Shown piece after piece: positions 44,429 to 56,630 of a stretch of DNA of 64,000 nucleotides (positions within the stretch are counted from its first letter, which is position 1; each line of letters begins with the position of its first letter). The notes under the pieces were generated by a model. That model was given only the letters and a program-made list of their open reading frames with translations. It made no database searches and was not told the DNA's origin. The DNA is from Romanomermis culicivorax (Eukaryota > Nematoda > Enoplea > Mermithida > Mermithidae): NCBI GenBank assembly GCA_963922205.1, contig CAWUHX010000299.1, forward strand, positions 343,219-407,218, written 5' to 3'. A program made the translations under genes and the position numbers.

Positions 44429-46163
44429 GTAACAGGAGAAAACCACAGTGCAAAAACTTTTTTTGACTTTTCTGCACTTAGCAGAAAGCCCGGTGCAGAA
44501 AAAAAAACACTGGGGATTAGTCAGATTTGAGGGGGCTAAATATATTATAGGTTGACACTACCACACCACCAATGATGACTATGATAATTTATAATGATTC
44601 CAATTTTCAAAATTAGTGTCACAATTATCACTATAACCGATGGTGCAGGACATTCACTGATTGGCTGGAACATGGACTAGCATCCTGAGAAAATATGCGA
44701 TCTATAAATACAATTGAAAATTTACATGAGAGGCCAGGAGAATTTCACTTGCTTCAGAATAAATTGAGATGAATGAAGCTGTGTACAGTTCTACAAAGTT
44801 GTGTTTACAGGTGTTTACTTTTCATTAATTTTTTGACAATAAGGCCTGTTTACTGTATCCTGTGCCAATTTAGCGGCTGTTAGCTATGAGGATATGTTTT
44901 GACTCAGCAGCCGCGCAGCTGTTCAGCCACTGCCCTTTTTTAGCCTTTTTTGAGAAAATTTTCGAAATTTTTTCGACTTTTTTTGGTTTTTTTCGACCCC
45001 GCTCCCCAAAATTTTGGAAATGCTGAGACTCCCACCCCAAAATTTTGGGTTTACCCTCCCTCCAACTGGTCGGATCTCTTACAGGTATGGTGCACACTAT
45101 CTTATAGCGTTATAATGATAAGTATATTTGTCAAAATTATTGATTACCTGCTGTAATAATCTGAGCCTAAACCTAAGCCCAACCTATTTGTCAGCTAGCC
45201 ATGTCAGTGAGATAAGAAAAAACTGTGCAAGGAAGTAGGACTATATTTTAAAAGTGGGTTCCCGGCCTTCGGCCTAATTACTGTGAGTTGTTAATTTTGA
45301 GCATGGATTTCTGTGACTAGTGAGTAGACATTTATGTTTCCTTCAAAATTTTCCTTAGGCTTGGGCTTAGGGCGTGGCAGCTGCTCCCGAAGATATTGTT
45401 AGTTGAAATAGTATCAAGGGTCTTAAATGAATATAGTGTTCATACTTTCTGCTGAAATTGTGTAGTCTTTAATTAGGTCTACAGGCTGGTGGACCAGGTT
45501 AGATTCTTCAAATATGAAGTCGTTTTTTCGCATAAAAATGCTCATAGATGCTTTATTCAAGCGTTTTTGAACTTTTTAAACCTTCTGGTGTTTTTGGATA
45601 ATAATAATGATTATTGAAGTTATAACCTGCGCCAAGCGCTGGAAAATTTTGACATTTGGACCTTCTAAAATGCAAGTTTTCTGTATCCGATCCTCAAATG
45701 AGGAAAGCGCCTAAAATTTTTTTCCCTGCTCCGAATTTTTTTCACCAAAAAGCACGATGTGGGGAAAAGACAGTGGGTGAATCCGTGTTTTTTGTGCACT
45801 GTGTGCCAATGGCACAAAATTTTTTTGAGAACTGCGGAAAAGTTTTAGGCTAAAAGTTCGATAACAATATACCTAATTAAAGCTACTGAGAAAATTTAAA
45901 TAACTCTTAAAATTGCTCATGAAGTTCGTATTAATTCAATTTTTGATTACGAATATTAAAGGCTCTAGAGAAAATTAAGTCGAAAATTATCTAAATTTTC
46001 GGTGGAAACATTGTAGCAACGATATAGATTTTTCTATTTGAATCAATCAAACAAAAAAATAAGAATTTCAGTTTTTAATTTGGATCCGACTGAATGAACC
46101 GAGAGCATTCAGAATTTCTTTTCATTCATCAGTCATTGACAGCCCATAAAGTTTGTTGCAACG
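44429..46163. other. intergenic segment with R2, R3 and CACTG-element pieces
   Basis: 44930-45090 is an inverted R2 copy, 45240-45530 an R3 copy with tRNA-like boxes, and 45530-45775 an internally deleted CACTG element ending GGGGAAAAGACAGTG. 45850-46150 shows nothing I can assign. Confidence 0.55.
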
Positions 46164-47241
46164 CAGCCTTTTTTTGGTTTGAAAATCAGGAGCCAAATGG
46201 CTCCTATAGGCCTAAATTTTTAGGGGCCAAATTGAAATTTTTGGAGCCAAAAATTTTTAATTGAAGAATATCGAAAAACGGGCATGTAACACACCGTAGA
46301 ACGTACTATATAATTAAATTATATGGATATTCAATCAGTTGATACGAGTTAGAAAAAAATTATTGTTCAAAATTTGATTTCTAACTTGCGTTTTCTGTTA
46401 CAGGCTTCTTTCTACATGTATGTACAACGATCGTCCGAGAAATCTTTGTGCAAAGAAAATTTTTATGCAAAAAGATATTTCGTTTGTTTTTGCACAAACC
46501 TTCTTCCGTGGTAGCACTTGAGTTTATTTCCTTCTGACTCAACAGTATAGGGTTTTGAAAATGCAGATCCTGTTCTTATTGTTGTCTTGTTTTCTATATC
46601 TTTCTGGCGCTACGCAACGAAATTCTTTTTAGATTTTAACACTCTAAAATGCTAGAAAAACAATTTAAGGATAACTTATCGATAAACATACATGGTTCAA
46701 AAACATGTATATATGTATCATTTACGAACTAAAAAATATGATCATACTTTCATAAGTTTGACAAATTCAAATTAAACTTGAAATTTGTGAAAATCACCTC
46801 CATTATGATCATGAATTTAAACTCTGCTCCATATTTAAAATAATAGTTATTAAAAATGGAAAAATTGAGGTTTTGATCTCTTAAAGGCACAATAATTCAT
46901 CTTTTCAATGCGAAGCGAACCCTCCTATTTTTTCCCTTTGTCGAGAATTTTTTTCCCCAGAAAGTTTGATTTGTAGAAAAACAGTGCATAGAGTAATTTG
47001 AAAAATGATATAATGAGATCTGGCGCCAAGCGCCAGAAAATTTTTCGATGTTTTATGATTTTAGAACCTGTAAAATACTTACTTTAAATCTAAAATTGAA
47101 TGAAAATAACTACAATTCACCATCATATATATGAATAAGTCAAAATTTTAGGAGCCAAAATGGCTCCTAGACCTAAAATTTTAGGAGCCATTTCCAAACT
47201 TTTAGGGGCCCAGGCCCCTAAAATGACTAAAAAAAAGCCTG
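46164..47241. mobile_element. hAT-like element, CAGSCTTTTTTT termini
   Basis: Starts CAGCCTTTTTTTGG, ends AAAAAAAAGCCTG; flanked by TTGCAACG (46156-46163) and CTGCAACG (47242-47249). Both sub-terminal regions carry AGGAGCCAAATGGCTCCTA-type palindromes. No intact transposase. Confidence 0.75.
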
Positions 47242-47735
47242 CTGCAACGATACTAATGCACTATGCGAAGAGAACTTGTTCGTATTTGGGGCAAATACGA
47301 GTGAGTAATATTATATTCATTGACTCGGGCGCGAAACCCCAAAAATTTTTTGCATTTCCAGCACCGCAAACGTCTAAAAATCAATTACATTTTAGTGTTT
47401 GACTAGCCAAAAGTTTTATACCAATCGGCACAAACGCTCAAATTTTTTTGTGCCATTCCAATTTTTCGTGTGCAAAAAACCATGTTTTGCCGCACAAAAA
47501 ACCCGGTGAGAACCATTGTTTTCCCCCCAATCGTTCTATTTGGAGAAAAATTCAGAAAAGAGGAAAAATTTGTTGGCTAAAAAAATTTTGGGGGGTTGGA
47601 TATAAAAAAATGCATTTTAGAAGGTCCAAATCTCAAAAATTTTCCCGAAAAAACCTTAAACCCAAATTTCGGGACCCCGCGGTTGGCAACACTGCTCGAC
47701 AATTTTCTACTAATAAAATTTTATTCTCTTCGTAG
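47242..47735. other. upstream region of GEMIN2
   Basis: Contains a T-rich repeat remnant (47400-47700). A pyrimidine-rich acceptor, TTTTATTCTCTTCGTAG, ends at 47735, only 8 bases before the GEMIN2 ATG. No upstream exon was found. Confidence 0.55.
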
Positions 47736-47743
47736 TGATAGAA

Positions 47744-49030
47744 ATGGACCAAGAATTAATTTTTGTCGTCTCCGAACAAGAATTGGAAGTCGTAAACTTG
47801 GATCAAGCGCCAACGTCAGCCGATCAATATTTGAAGCAAGTCATGCGTTCAAGGAAAGATTATCCAGATGTTGTTCGCGTTGATTTGCAGACGAAAATTG
47901 ACGCCAATAGACAAGAAGTACTAGCAAACGATCAGTCTTCGAACATAACTAAAGTTAAATTCGATCCTCCTCGTTGGTGGGTAAACAAACAATGCGCAGA
48001 TTTTTCCGCATTGAGAGAAAAGTTTGCGACAAAAAAGTTGACGAAGAAAACTAAAATCTATTCGTCGGATGAAGTCTTGATTCCCGATTCAAACGATGAA
48101 GATGGTTGGCGGGAATTTATGTTTGAAAAATGCAAGGTTGAGTTGCAGGATATTGATGATCAGTCTGCCTTGTCGACGAAAATAACAAATTGCTACGGCC
48201 CTAAAGGTATAAGTATTGTCATGCGATTTTTTTCTACGAATTACTGATTCATGCTTATATGTAGAATTTGAGTTGTGCATAATACTTTGAACGCACCATC
48301 TTCTAGATTTGGGATGCGATGCGTCATCAAATAATTTTGTGAAAAGTCAAGCTAAGTATATTTACTGTGCTTATGGAGTTATTTTAAATAGAAAAATGCA
48401 AAAATCAACACTTAAGTCGGAATTGTTTACATAAATCTTTTACAAAAAACCGCTTTTATCCAGAAAATTGTTGAAACTCTATGCTCAAAAATTGTCAGAC
48501 TCTTATTACAAATAGTTTAGGTGTAAATTATCTGAAATATTATTTGGAAGTATTTTAAGAAAAATAGACTGAACTAAATACGCTAAACGCATTACATCAA
48601 CTTTCTGCACCGCCAAAAGTCTTTCTAATAAATTAAGTTCTCCTGACTTCTAAGTTTAAAATATTTTTCAGGTACGCCGCCATTATTCCATATATTAGCT
48701 AAAATGTCTCAAACTGACGTCAAAAATGCCTTAGAGTTTTGCTGCGCTTGGTTTTGCGAAAGTATTCCCGATGACGGTTCGGCCGACGTCGAAAGTGTAA
48801 AGAAATTCGAATCGAATGTCGTTTATATTCGAGAAATTACTCAATGGCTTTTCGCATTGACATGCGCTTTAGAATTACTAGAGCCGGAACCTTGTTCTGC
48901 CTTACGCGATTTAGCTAGACAATGTCTAAAATTGAAAGAATACAGCCAAAATGAACATCTACGATTAGTTTACGATTGGTTCATTTGCATAGTCGCGTAT
49001 TACTTCGAACAAAAAGATCTGGTTGTTTGA
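47744..49030 (+). CDS. GEMIN2: GEMIN2 (SMN complex subunit, SIP1)
   Basis: Gemin2 binds SMN and wraps the Sm protein pentamer during spliceosomal snRNP assembly in the cytoplasm. Two exons, 47744-48206 and 48672-49030, join in phase 1 with GT-AG, giving 273 residues (human 280). The N terminus has the SMN-contact region with SADQYLKQVM and DYPDVVRVD. The middle has PPRWWVNKQ and SNDEDGWREF. The second exon opens TPPLFHILAKM, matching the family's PPL..I...M, and ends with LVYDWFICIVAYYFEQKDL, the conserved helical C terminus. ATG 47744 is the first in-frame Met. COPS6 follows 522 bp downstream. Confidence 0.93.
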
Positions 49031-49420
49031 CCTTCTTTATGTTTTGACGCGTATCCGTGTCAAATATTTTGTCTAACATGCAATTCTTCAAGACATTGTC
49101 GTTACTTTTCAATTGCAGTACAACTCAAATTTCGAATTATCGCTCTCGCTTTTAAAGTCTAATTCATCTTTTACTCCAGAAAACTAGCACGATTTCTGTC
49201 ATTCTTAACCTTTGCTAAAATCGAAAAATATTTTGGATATAATCCTCCTGTAAAATCTGAAATTTTTGGAGTTTATAGAATTCTGCATTTGTACACACGA
49301 GTTTATCTCCCCCAAAATTCACCTCTCTTCGAAAATTTATTCAATCAAACTTAGGATAGCTTTGTCAGGTAACTTACTGCTAATCGTAATTTGCTGATGA
49401 TTGGCTTTTAGGTACCCTGA

Positions 49421-49426
49421 AATAAA
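49421..49426 (+). terminator. candidate GEMIN2 poly(A) signal
   Basis: AATAAA, 391 bases after the GEMIN2 stop and 104 bases before the acceptor that precedes COPS6. Confidence 0.45.
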
Positions 49427-49530
49427 TTTTTTTGGTTCAAAAGATTCAGCACGTATATACAGTTTGACATCAAATTTTTAAAAATTGGAAGTTGGATTAA
49501 CAGTTTTAATTATTGCATTTTATTTTTTAG

Positions 49531-49552
49531 TTAAACATACAAGATTCTGAAG
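49531..49552 (+). promoter_or_regulatory. 22-base leader after an orphan 3' splice acceptor
   Basis: TATTTTTTAG ends at 49530, and the COPS6 ATG is 22 bases on. No 5' exon was identifiable. Either a non-coding first exon overlaps GEMIN2, or a spliced leader is added in trans. Confidence 0.4.
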
Positions 49553-52500
49553 ATGAGCTTGACGGAAAAAAGTGACTGCAGTTCCAGTAAATTGCAACCT
49601 ATGGTATTGGCAGGAGCGCACAGCCAAGCATCGGTCACAGTTTCATTGCATCCTTTGGTTTTGGTCAACATATCGGATCATTTCACTAGAGCGAAAGCTC
49701 AGAACAATGGACAACCGCAACAAGGTACAAAATAGTAGATTGGTGTTTTTATAAAACCTAAAAATAGCGCCGTTTGTCATCATATGGGTTTCTGGATTGT
49801 GAGCGAATACTTAATTTACATATCTTTATCTTCGAATATTTAAATAATCGTAACTGAATTTTCAAATCATTTTCTTCTAAAATATCGTGAGCCAATGTTA
49901 CAATGTTAGCTAACTAGTTTAGAAAGAGAGGCCTATCTATCCGAGTTTCCTATATAGTATCGGAAATTATACATTATTTTATTAATAAACTTTGTCGAAT
50001 AACTAAAATGAAGTTATTTTCGGCGTTTCTTATTTTTCTATTTTTTAGTTATTGGTGCTATAATCGGAAAACAAATGGGTCGTCATTTAGAATTGACAAA
50101 TTCTTTCGAGCTGCCCTATACCCTTTTGGATGGACATTTCGTTATCGATTCGGAGTATTTCAAAACGAGGGAGAATCAGTGTAGGTGTCGTATCAAATTT
50201 ATCTTGACAGCAAACTATTGCTTCCATTATGCGAGTTGTGACAATCATCGAACTGGTTTCTTTTATTGTCTCGTACTAAAATCATGTTTTCGAAAATTCA
50301 TTTATGCTATTGAAATGTCTGCAAAAAATTAAGTGTTACACGCATGAGTTTTCACTGGGCGGAGTCCCTTTTGCTCAAAGTCTGTTTTTTACTCCTGACG
50401 TTGTGTGTCTAACAAGAATATACCAAATATTCCGTAGATGACCTATAAGTTTTGAAGCATCATCACATCGATAGCAAGGCAAATCTGGGGGATCAGTCAA
50501 ATCTTAAGTCAACTTTAACCACCCATTACTCCGTCAAAAATCGAGGTACATCATTTTGAGTCATGTTTTTGAATAAAGCTTAACGAAATATATCGATTGA
50601 TACCCAATTTGCTGTCTTTTAGAAGAAAAACATTTTTGCACGCCTTGAAAAGTCACTTTTAAGGTGGGGTCAAACATCAGGCCCACGCCGACACGTGATT
50701 ATCATCCAAATAAACTTGAAAATCGTTAGATGCGGATCCAGAACGTCAGATGCGGCCGGATTCGGATCCTATATTCCTGTATGTAGCATATCTGTGTGAA
50801 TGACTAATTATGTTTATGTGTTTAATTACTTTAAATTAAGTTGTATGAATTCATATTTCTTCTCAAATGAGAAGCAAATTGAAGTAAGAGCTCAAAATCT
50901 TTGGACTGGGCTTTTTTGCACGCCTCTATCTGCACCGTGCTGGAATGACCAGAGAAATTCTGCACTAAGCAAGTTTTTCCTATTCTAAATAAATATAATT
51001 TTCAAAAATCGTCATTACAGTAGTTATCTAAAAAACGTAAAAATGACCAGATTAAAAATCAAAAGGTATGTCGAGCTGAGATTTTTTTGGATTTTCAATC
51101 AAAAAAAATTATGGTATTAATCAAGTGAAGGAAGAAGTGTGAGACAAGTCAATGAATTCGTGTTCATCACAATCAGAAAATTCCGCTTTTCACTATATTT
51201 TCAAAGAAAGTATCGGGATTCACTCACTTTGATATGGGATGAGACATAGCAGATTCATGGAAGCAATCGGGAATAATTGAGGAATGAAACTAGACTCCTT
51301 TTTGGTTGTGTTTCACCTTAATTGTAATGAATATTATAGGCTCTTGCCAATGCCGGAAAGATTTGAGATTTTGACTTTCTAGATCGCACCAAAATGCACC
51401 TTCTCATCAATGCCGGCTGTGGAAACGCCCAAAAAGATTCCGTTCTTGCGGAAAATGTCCAAATGTTTTTCCGCAAGGTGAAAAAAATGCGCACCGTGCT
51501 GGAAAAGCCTGGTCGAGCACGGTATTTATATTGGATAATGCCACAATTAGACAAGTGAATTTAACGGTCGGAAATGTGGCGGAAAAATTCAAATTATGTT
51601 GTAATTATTTATTCAGTGCATAGCACTGAAAAATTTTGGATGTTAGCCTGCTGAAAAGCCGAAAATGCACATTTTTATCGATTCTCTCAGTAGAATAAAA
51701 ACCGAAAAAATTTAGAGGCTTCTCGATTAAAAATTTATATTGTGTGCAGAAAATGCTCCGAAATTTTTCTGTTCGGCTAAAAACAGTTTACCGTGCGTAA
51801 AAAAGCCTGCTCTGGACTATTACGAAATTAAAATTACAATCTGTAAAGTCGATAAAAAATCAAGAGACTAACCCGTTTTTACAGACAAACAATCCTACCA
51901 AAATTGTCTAAAGGGTGGTACACTTGAAAAATTACTGTTCATCAAGTATAATTTGGCTAGTGTTGGTTTGGAAATTTGAAAAAATTAATGCAAACCCAAG
52001 TGAATAAGTTCTCTTTATGACGAGATCTCAATCTTCGACAACATCGGATCCGGATCCAGATAATGTGTTTCATTGGATCCGCATCCTAAAAAATACAGTG
52101 ATCGAATTCAGATCTAGAGAATTGTGGATATCAGTGGATCTGTATCCGGCCGTCCCTGTTGAAATGACAGAATCTGCGTTTTATTTCATCACTCATTAGT
52201 TTATTGCATGCATGTATTCATATATAGATAAAGAAGTTTTTGCCGATCAGGAATATCTGGGCTGGTATAATACGGGCGATTTACCCACGCACGAAGATGT
52301 CAATATGCATAAACTATATGTAAATTTCTGACATTGAAAAGATTTTTAAAGCCGATTTTAAATTACCTTCTTTCTTTTATAGTTTTCAGAATCCAACGAA
52401 AGTCCGATATTTCTGAAACTTAATACGCAAGCCAAACCGTCAGATCAGGTGAAAAATTTACCATATTTCATAATTATGCATATCATTTTCAATATTTCAG

Positions 52501-55500
52501 TTGCCAGTCCGAATTTTCGAATCCATTATTGAGATCGACGGTGGCGAAGTAAAATGCTACTGTTTTTACCTGAATTTGCTTAACTAGCTAATTTAAATGT
52601 ACTGTTACCCAGTTAATTGACGGGGAAACTTTTTCTTTCGCAAAGTAAATTGTCTAGAAACAATCGAATATCGAGATATTTCGCGTTCAAATGCATACCG
52701 AAAAGCAGTACCAAAAAAATGATGAAAAAATGCGAATAGAATTACAAATAATATAACAAATTGAAAAAGTAATCATGCTGTGCAAGCTCTCTCTAATTCT
52801 CTGCGTTAGTCTTTAATTATATCCACTAGAAAATCGTTTTTGACACGCTGTTTTTCAGAATGTGCAAAAAAATTTAAGAATCTTTCCACAAATGTGAAAC
52901 GAATTTTTGTGACTCTTGACAAGATATTTTTAATTGAAAAAAATTGGATTCATGGATCAGAGAAAGATTTAAAGATCCATCACAACATTTATTTGCCAAA
53001 TTAACGGTTATTTAGGATCATGATCGTCATTATACTCACTCATCGTCATTATTCTCATCATCACTTTCGTCATATGATGTCTCTAGTATTAAACTATGAT
53101 TAAATCGTTCAAGTGTTTCAGATTGCTGAAATAACGCAAAATGTACAAAATTATGCAAAAAGTTGCGAAATTTCACAGACACAAAAGATTTTCGAATCAA
53201 TTTTTTTTAAATCTTTTCACAAATGTGCAAAGAAGGTCGCGGGTAAAAACAGTGGTTTGACATTAGACATGCACGACAAAAACTTTCCAAGGGGGGTCTT
53301 TAGACTTTTCATCGAAGGGAGTGTGGGTGAGTGAGCGAAAAAACAAAAAAGACTCCGCAAGTATGTTCTTTATACAAAATTTGCGTAAAAATCATCGAAA
53401 AAGTTCAGGGAGGGGTGTTTGACGACTGTTTCGGGCTAGAGAAGGGTGTCCAGGGTCTCAAGTAGAGGGGGTTACCTCCCCGTGACTCCCCCTATGTGAT
53501 TGCATATTTGACATGTGGAACATTTGAAGCCGGAATAGAGATTTTCTGCCTATCAATAAATTTATCTTCCATAAAACAAAAATTCGTATTTTGAGAATAT
53601 ATTTATCGTCAATTTTTCAGTAATCTTGCGTTCAAACGTTATATTTTTTAAAAGTTCTGTCACCGCAAAGCTGCTCAATTGACAAGACGTCATCTTTTTT
53701 TTATAGGCTACTATTCAATTTTTGGAAATAAATTACGGCTTCGTAACCGAAGAATCTGAAAGGATTGGTATCGATCACGTTGCCAGATGTTCAATTACAA
53801 ATGCACCACAAACATCTCATGGTAAGTAATTTTTTCCTAATATTATGCTGCGACAGCTTTTGAAGAAAAATCGTTTTGTAACTGAATGCAGAAGTACATT
53901 CAAGGTCACCTATTTAGGTTGCTACGATATAGAACATAAGGACGGTCAGATACTGTGTCGGTTATCGTCTTTTAATTTTGCAAATCAGACATGTGCATCA
54001 ACTACGTATTAGTTCCGGTGTTGAAAATAAGTTATGCATTTTGGAAAAGGTGTCTCAGAATCAAACTGTTCCATGCACACTTCCTACTACAGTAAGATCT
54101 CTCAAAAATAGTGTTGCGGAAATTCATTTCCACGCGTTTTTAAACGAAAAATTATGAAAATTGTAGCTTCCGATACCTTATTACGACTGATGGCTGTTTT
54201 ATTTTCGCCGGATAACTTGGATCTTTTTTCGAATTTCGTTGGATTTTTGTAATCTGTTTTTTAAGTGACCGAGCATTTCAATGCCCAAGCAGGCGCCATC
54301 AAAATGTTGGCCCCGAGGTTGAAGCTAATTACGGAATATATGAATGCTGTCGAGGAAGGTCGCTTACCGCAGAATCAAGATCTTTTACGGCTGATTTCAA
54401 GTTTAGCGGCCTGTCTACCTATAGCACAAAGCGAAGCATTCGTCAAAGAATATGACGTGGTGAGTTTTATAGGCTCAGCTCAACATACTCGTCAGTTTCA
54501 TTTCGCAGTTCATAAAGCGAAGTCTTTCTGAAAAAGTTGAAACAATTTTAGGGTCGAACTGAGTTCGCAAGCGAATTAGTTTATTATGTCAATCGCTTAG
54601 GTTTGCTTAACTGTAGAAAAACTTGTATTGATTTTTAATTTCTTCAATTGACCTACTTTTTGCTTCGTTCGATTGATGCTCCTCGATGAGGAGCTATTTT
54701 CGTATTCTAAAGAAAATAGTTTGTGTAATATTATATTGAAAAAACTGAAATATTTTTGTGGTGTCAAAAAAATCTCATGTTTCCGCCTCCTCTGAAAGGT
54801 CGTTAAAAATATCAAAATCATTGATTATATCTCGAAACTTTCGATATGTAGCGTTGAAAAATGTTAAAATTGTCATCTTCATTATTAAAATCTTCCATAA
54901 TTTCTCGCACATCGTACGCCTAGGGTTCCAAAATCATTAAAGTTTAAAATTAATGCAAAGCTAATTGATATTTATCATCTAGATACTCTGTACCGTAAAA
55001 CCCAACTTTCGTAAGTCAGGAATGTCTGAACCTCACTGACTTTTATCTCATCCATTAAATAAAAATTTCGCAAGGAAAATACTTAGCAACCTCTGTGAAA
55101 CTCGAAGCTACTTTTCACCAGTGACGTCTGAAAAATTTCGTCGGCGAATCGAAAATTTTTCTAGCGAAATCTCGTTATCAAAATTTTTTTGTGTAACCGG
55201 AAAAATGTATCCAGGGATGATCTGAAATTTCGCCAGCGAACTGCCTATTTCACGAACGGAGTGAGTCCACGAGCTCTGCGAGACCTGGTTTCATAGAATT
55301 GCAATGAGGACACAAAAATCTAACTCCAACTTTCCAGAGTAATGGTCCCCGGGGAAATTGGTTAACAATTCTTACAATCTAAAAAAATTGTTGATCTACA
55401 CATGTCATAGTAACTTTCACGTTTAGACAGAGAAAAAGTTTTTAAAAGGCATTAGCTTTTTTTAATTCATTCAAAAATAAATATCTTTTGTGTGGCATTC

Positions 55501-56553
55501 GTAATCATTCAGGTCAGGTTTTTTCCGCGATTGTGTAGACTTCTTTTTTAGAGTAGGTAAAATTCGACACTTTCTTTAAACGTATAGTGAGAATTGGAAT
55601 TTTCGCGATGAATATAAATTCGCTGATTTTTACCACATTTCTTCATGCATTTATTTAATACAGTCATTTTTCGACTGAAAATCCAAGCCGAGAATATTAC
55701 AAATTATCTCTGGAATACATTTAAAACATTTCATAAGCATCCGTGCTCAAACATTCTCCGCTGCTAGGCACCGGAAAAATTAAACGTTCGTTTTTTCCGG
55801 TTTAAAGTCCACGCCTCATTTGCCAATCGGTGATATTCAGTTTTTGGTTTGAAATTTGTTGGAAGTCAAGATTCGCTTGAAGTTTTCTGAACGCTGTTAA
55901 CACAAATTTTTTTCTTGGGAAACGATGAATACACAATTTTCGACTGAAAATGTAAAGGTTTTATTTCAGAGATAAGGGTTGAAAAGACTCATTTTTCAGC
56001 GTATCTAGAAATTAAATAAAATGAATTTTATAAATCTTCAGCTCTAATCACCGAAATACCAGCAGCAACTCTTTTTTGCTCAACCATTCTAAAATAATGT
56101 TATTGACTTGGAAAGATAGATACCCACGTTTGAAGATTTTCTTGGTAATCTACAATTTTCACTCATTTCGCACTAAATTTAATGATTAGAAGGCCAATTT
56201 CAATTTATTATCTTTTCAGCAATGTAACGACATTTCGTTGGCTGCTTATCTGGGTATCCTAACCAAACAATGTGCTTCCGTCAATAAAGTAATCATCTTG
56301 TTTTGTTTCATAAGTATGAGAATTTTTAGGGTACAATTAAAGAAAGTGGAATAGAATTTTTTATCTGTATTTTATACTTCGTGTAACTAGTTTTTTGCTA
56401 AGTCATTTAATTTTTCAACCTAAACCTGAATTTGTACGCTCTTAAGTGAAGATAAATAATTTACCTCTCAATTTTTAGCTGGTCAACAAAATAAATACGG
56501 TGCACGAACACCGAACTTCAGGCCCTAGAGGAAGGCGTGGTTTTTTAATGTAA
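49553..56553 (+). CDS. COPS6: COPS6 (COP9 signalosome subunit 6)
   Basis: Subunit of the CSN deneddylase that acts on cullin-RING ligases; CSN6 is the inactive MPN partner of CSN5. Nine exons fit GT-AG rules and phase: 49553-49724, 50049-50180, 52228-52319, 52383-52448, 52501-52548, 53707-53821, 54266-54459, 56220-56288 and 56479-56553, giving 320 residues (human 327). The MPN domain begins VTVSLHPLVLVNISDHFTRA, has IIGKQMGRHLELTNSFELPY and YLGWYNTG; the JAMM histidines are absent, as expected. Next come ESERIGIDHVAR, the helical AIKMLAPRLKLITEYM, and the C-terminal QCNDISLAAYLGILTKQC with an RGRRGF end. Intron 2 (2 kb) and intron 7 (1.8 kb) hold repeats. Poly(A) signal AATAAA at 56625. Confidence 0.95.
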
Positions 56554-56624
56554 AAATTGGTTATTCAAATCGCAATTGTTCGTTTTAGTCGTGTTTAATG
56601 TTCGATTGGATGTTTCGCCACTAC

Positions 56625-56630
56625 AATAAA
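56625..56630 (+). terminator. COPS6 poly(A) signal
   Basis: AATAAA in CTACAATAAAACAATG, 72 bases after the COPS6 stop, with a GT-rich stretch downstream. Confidence 0.6.
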
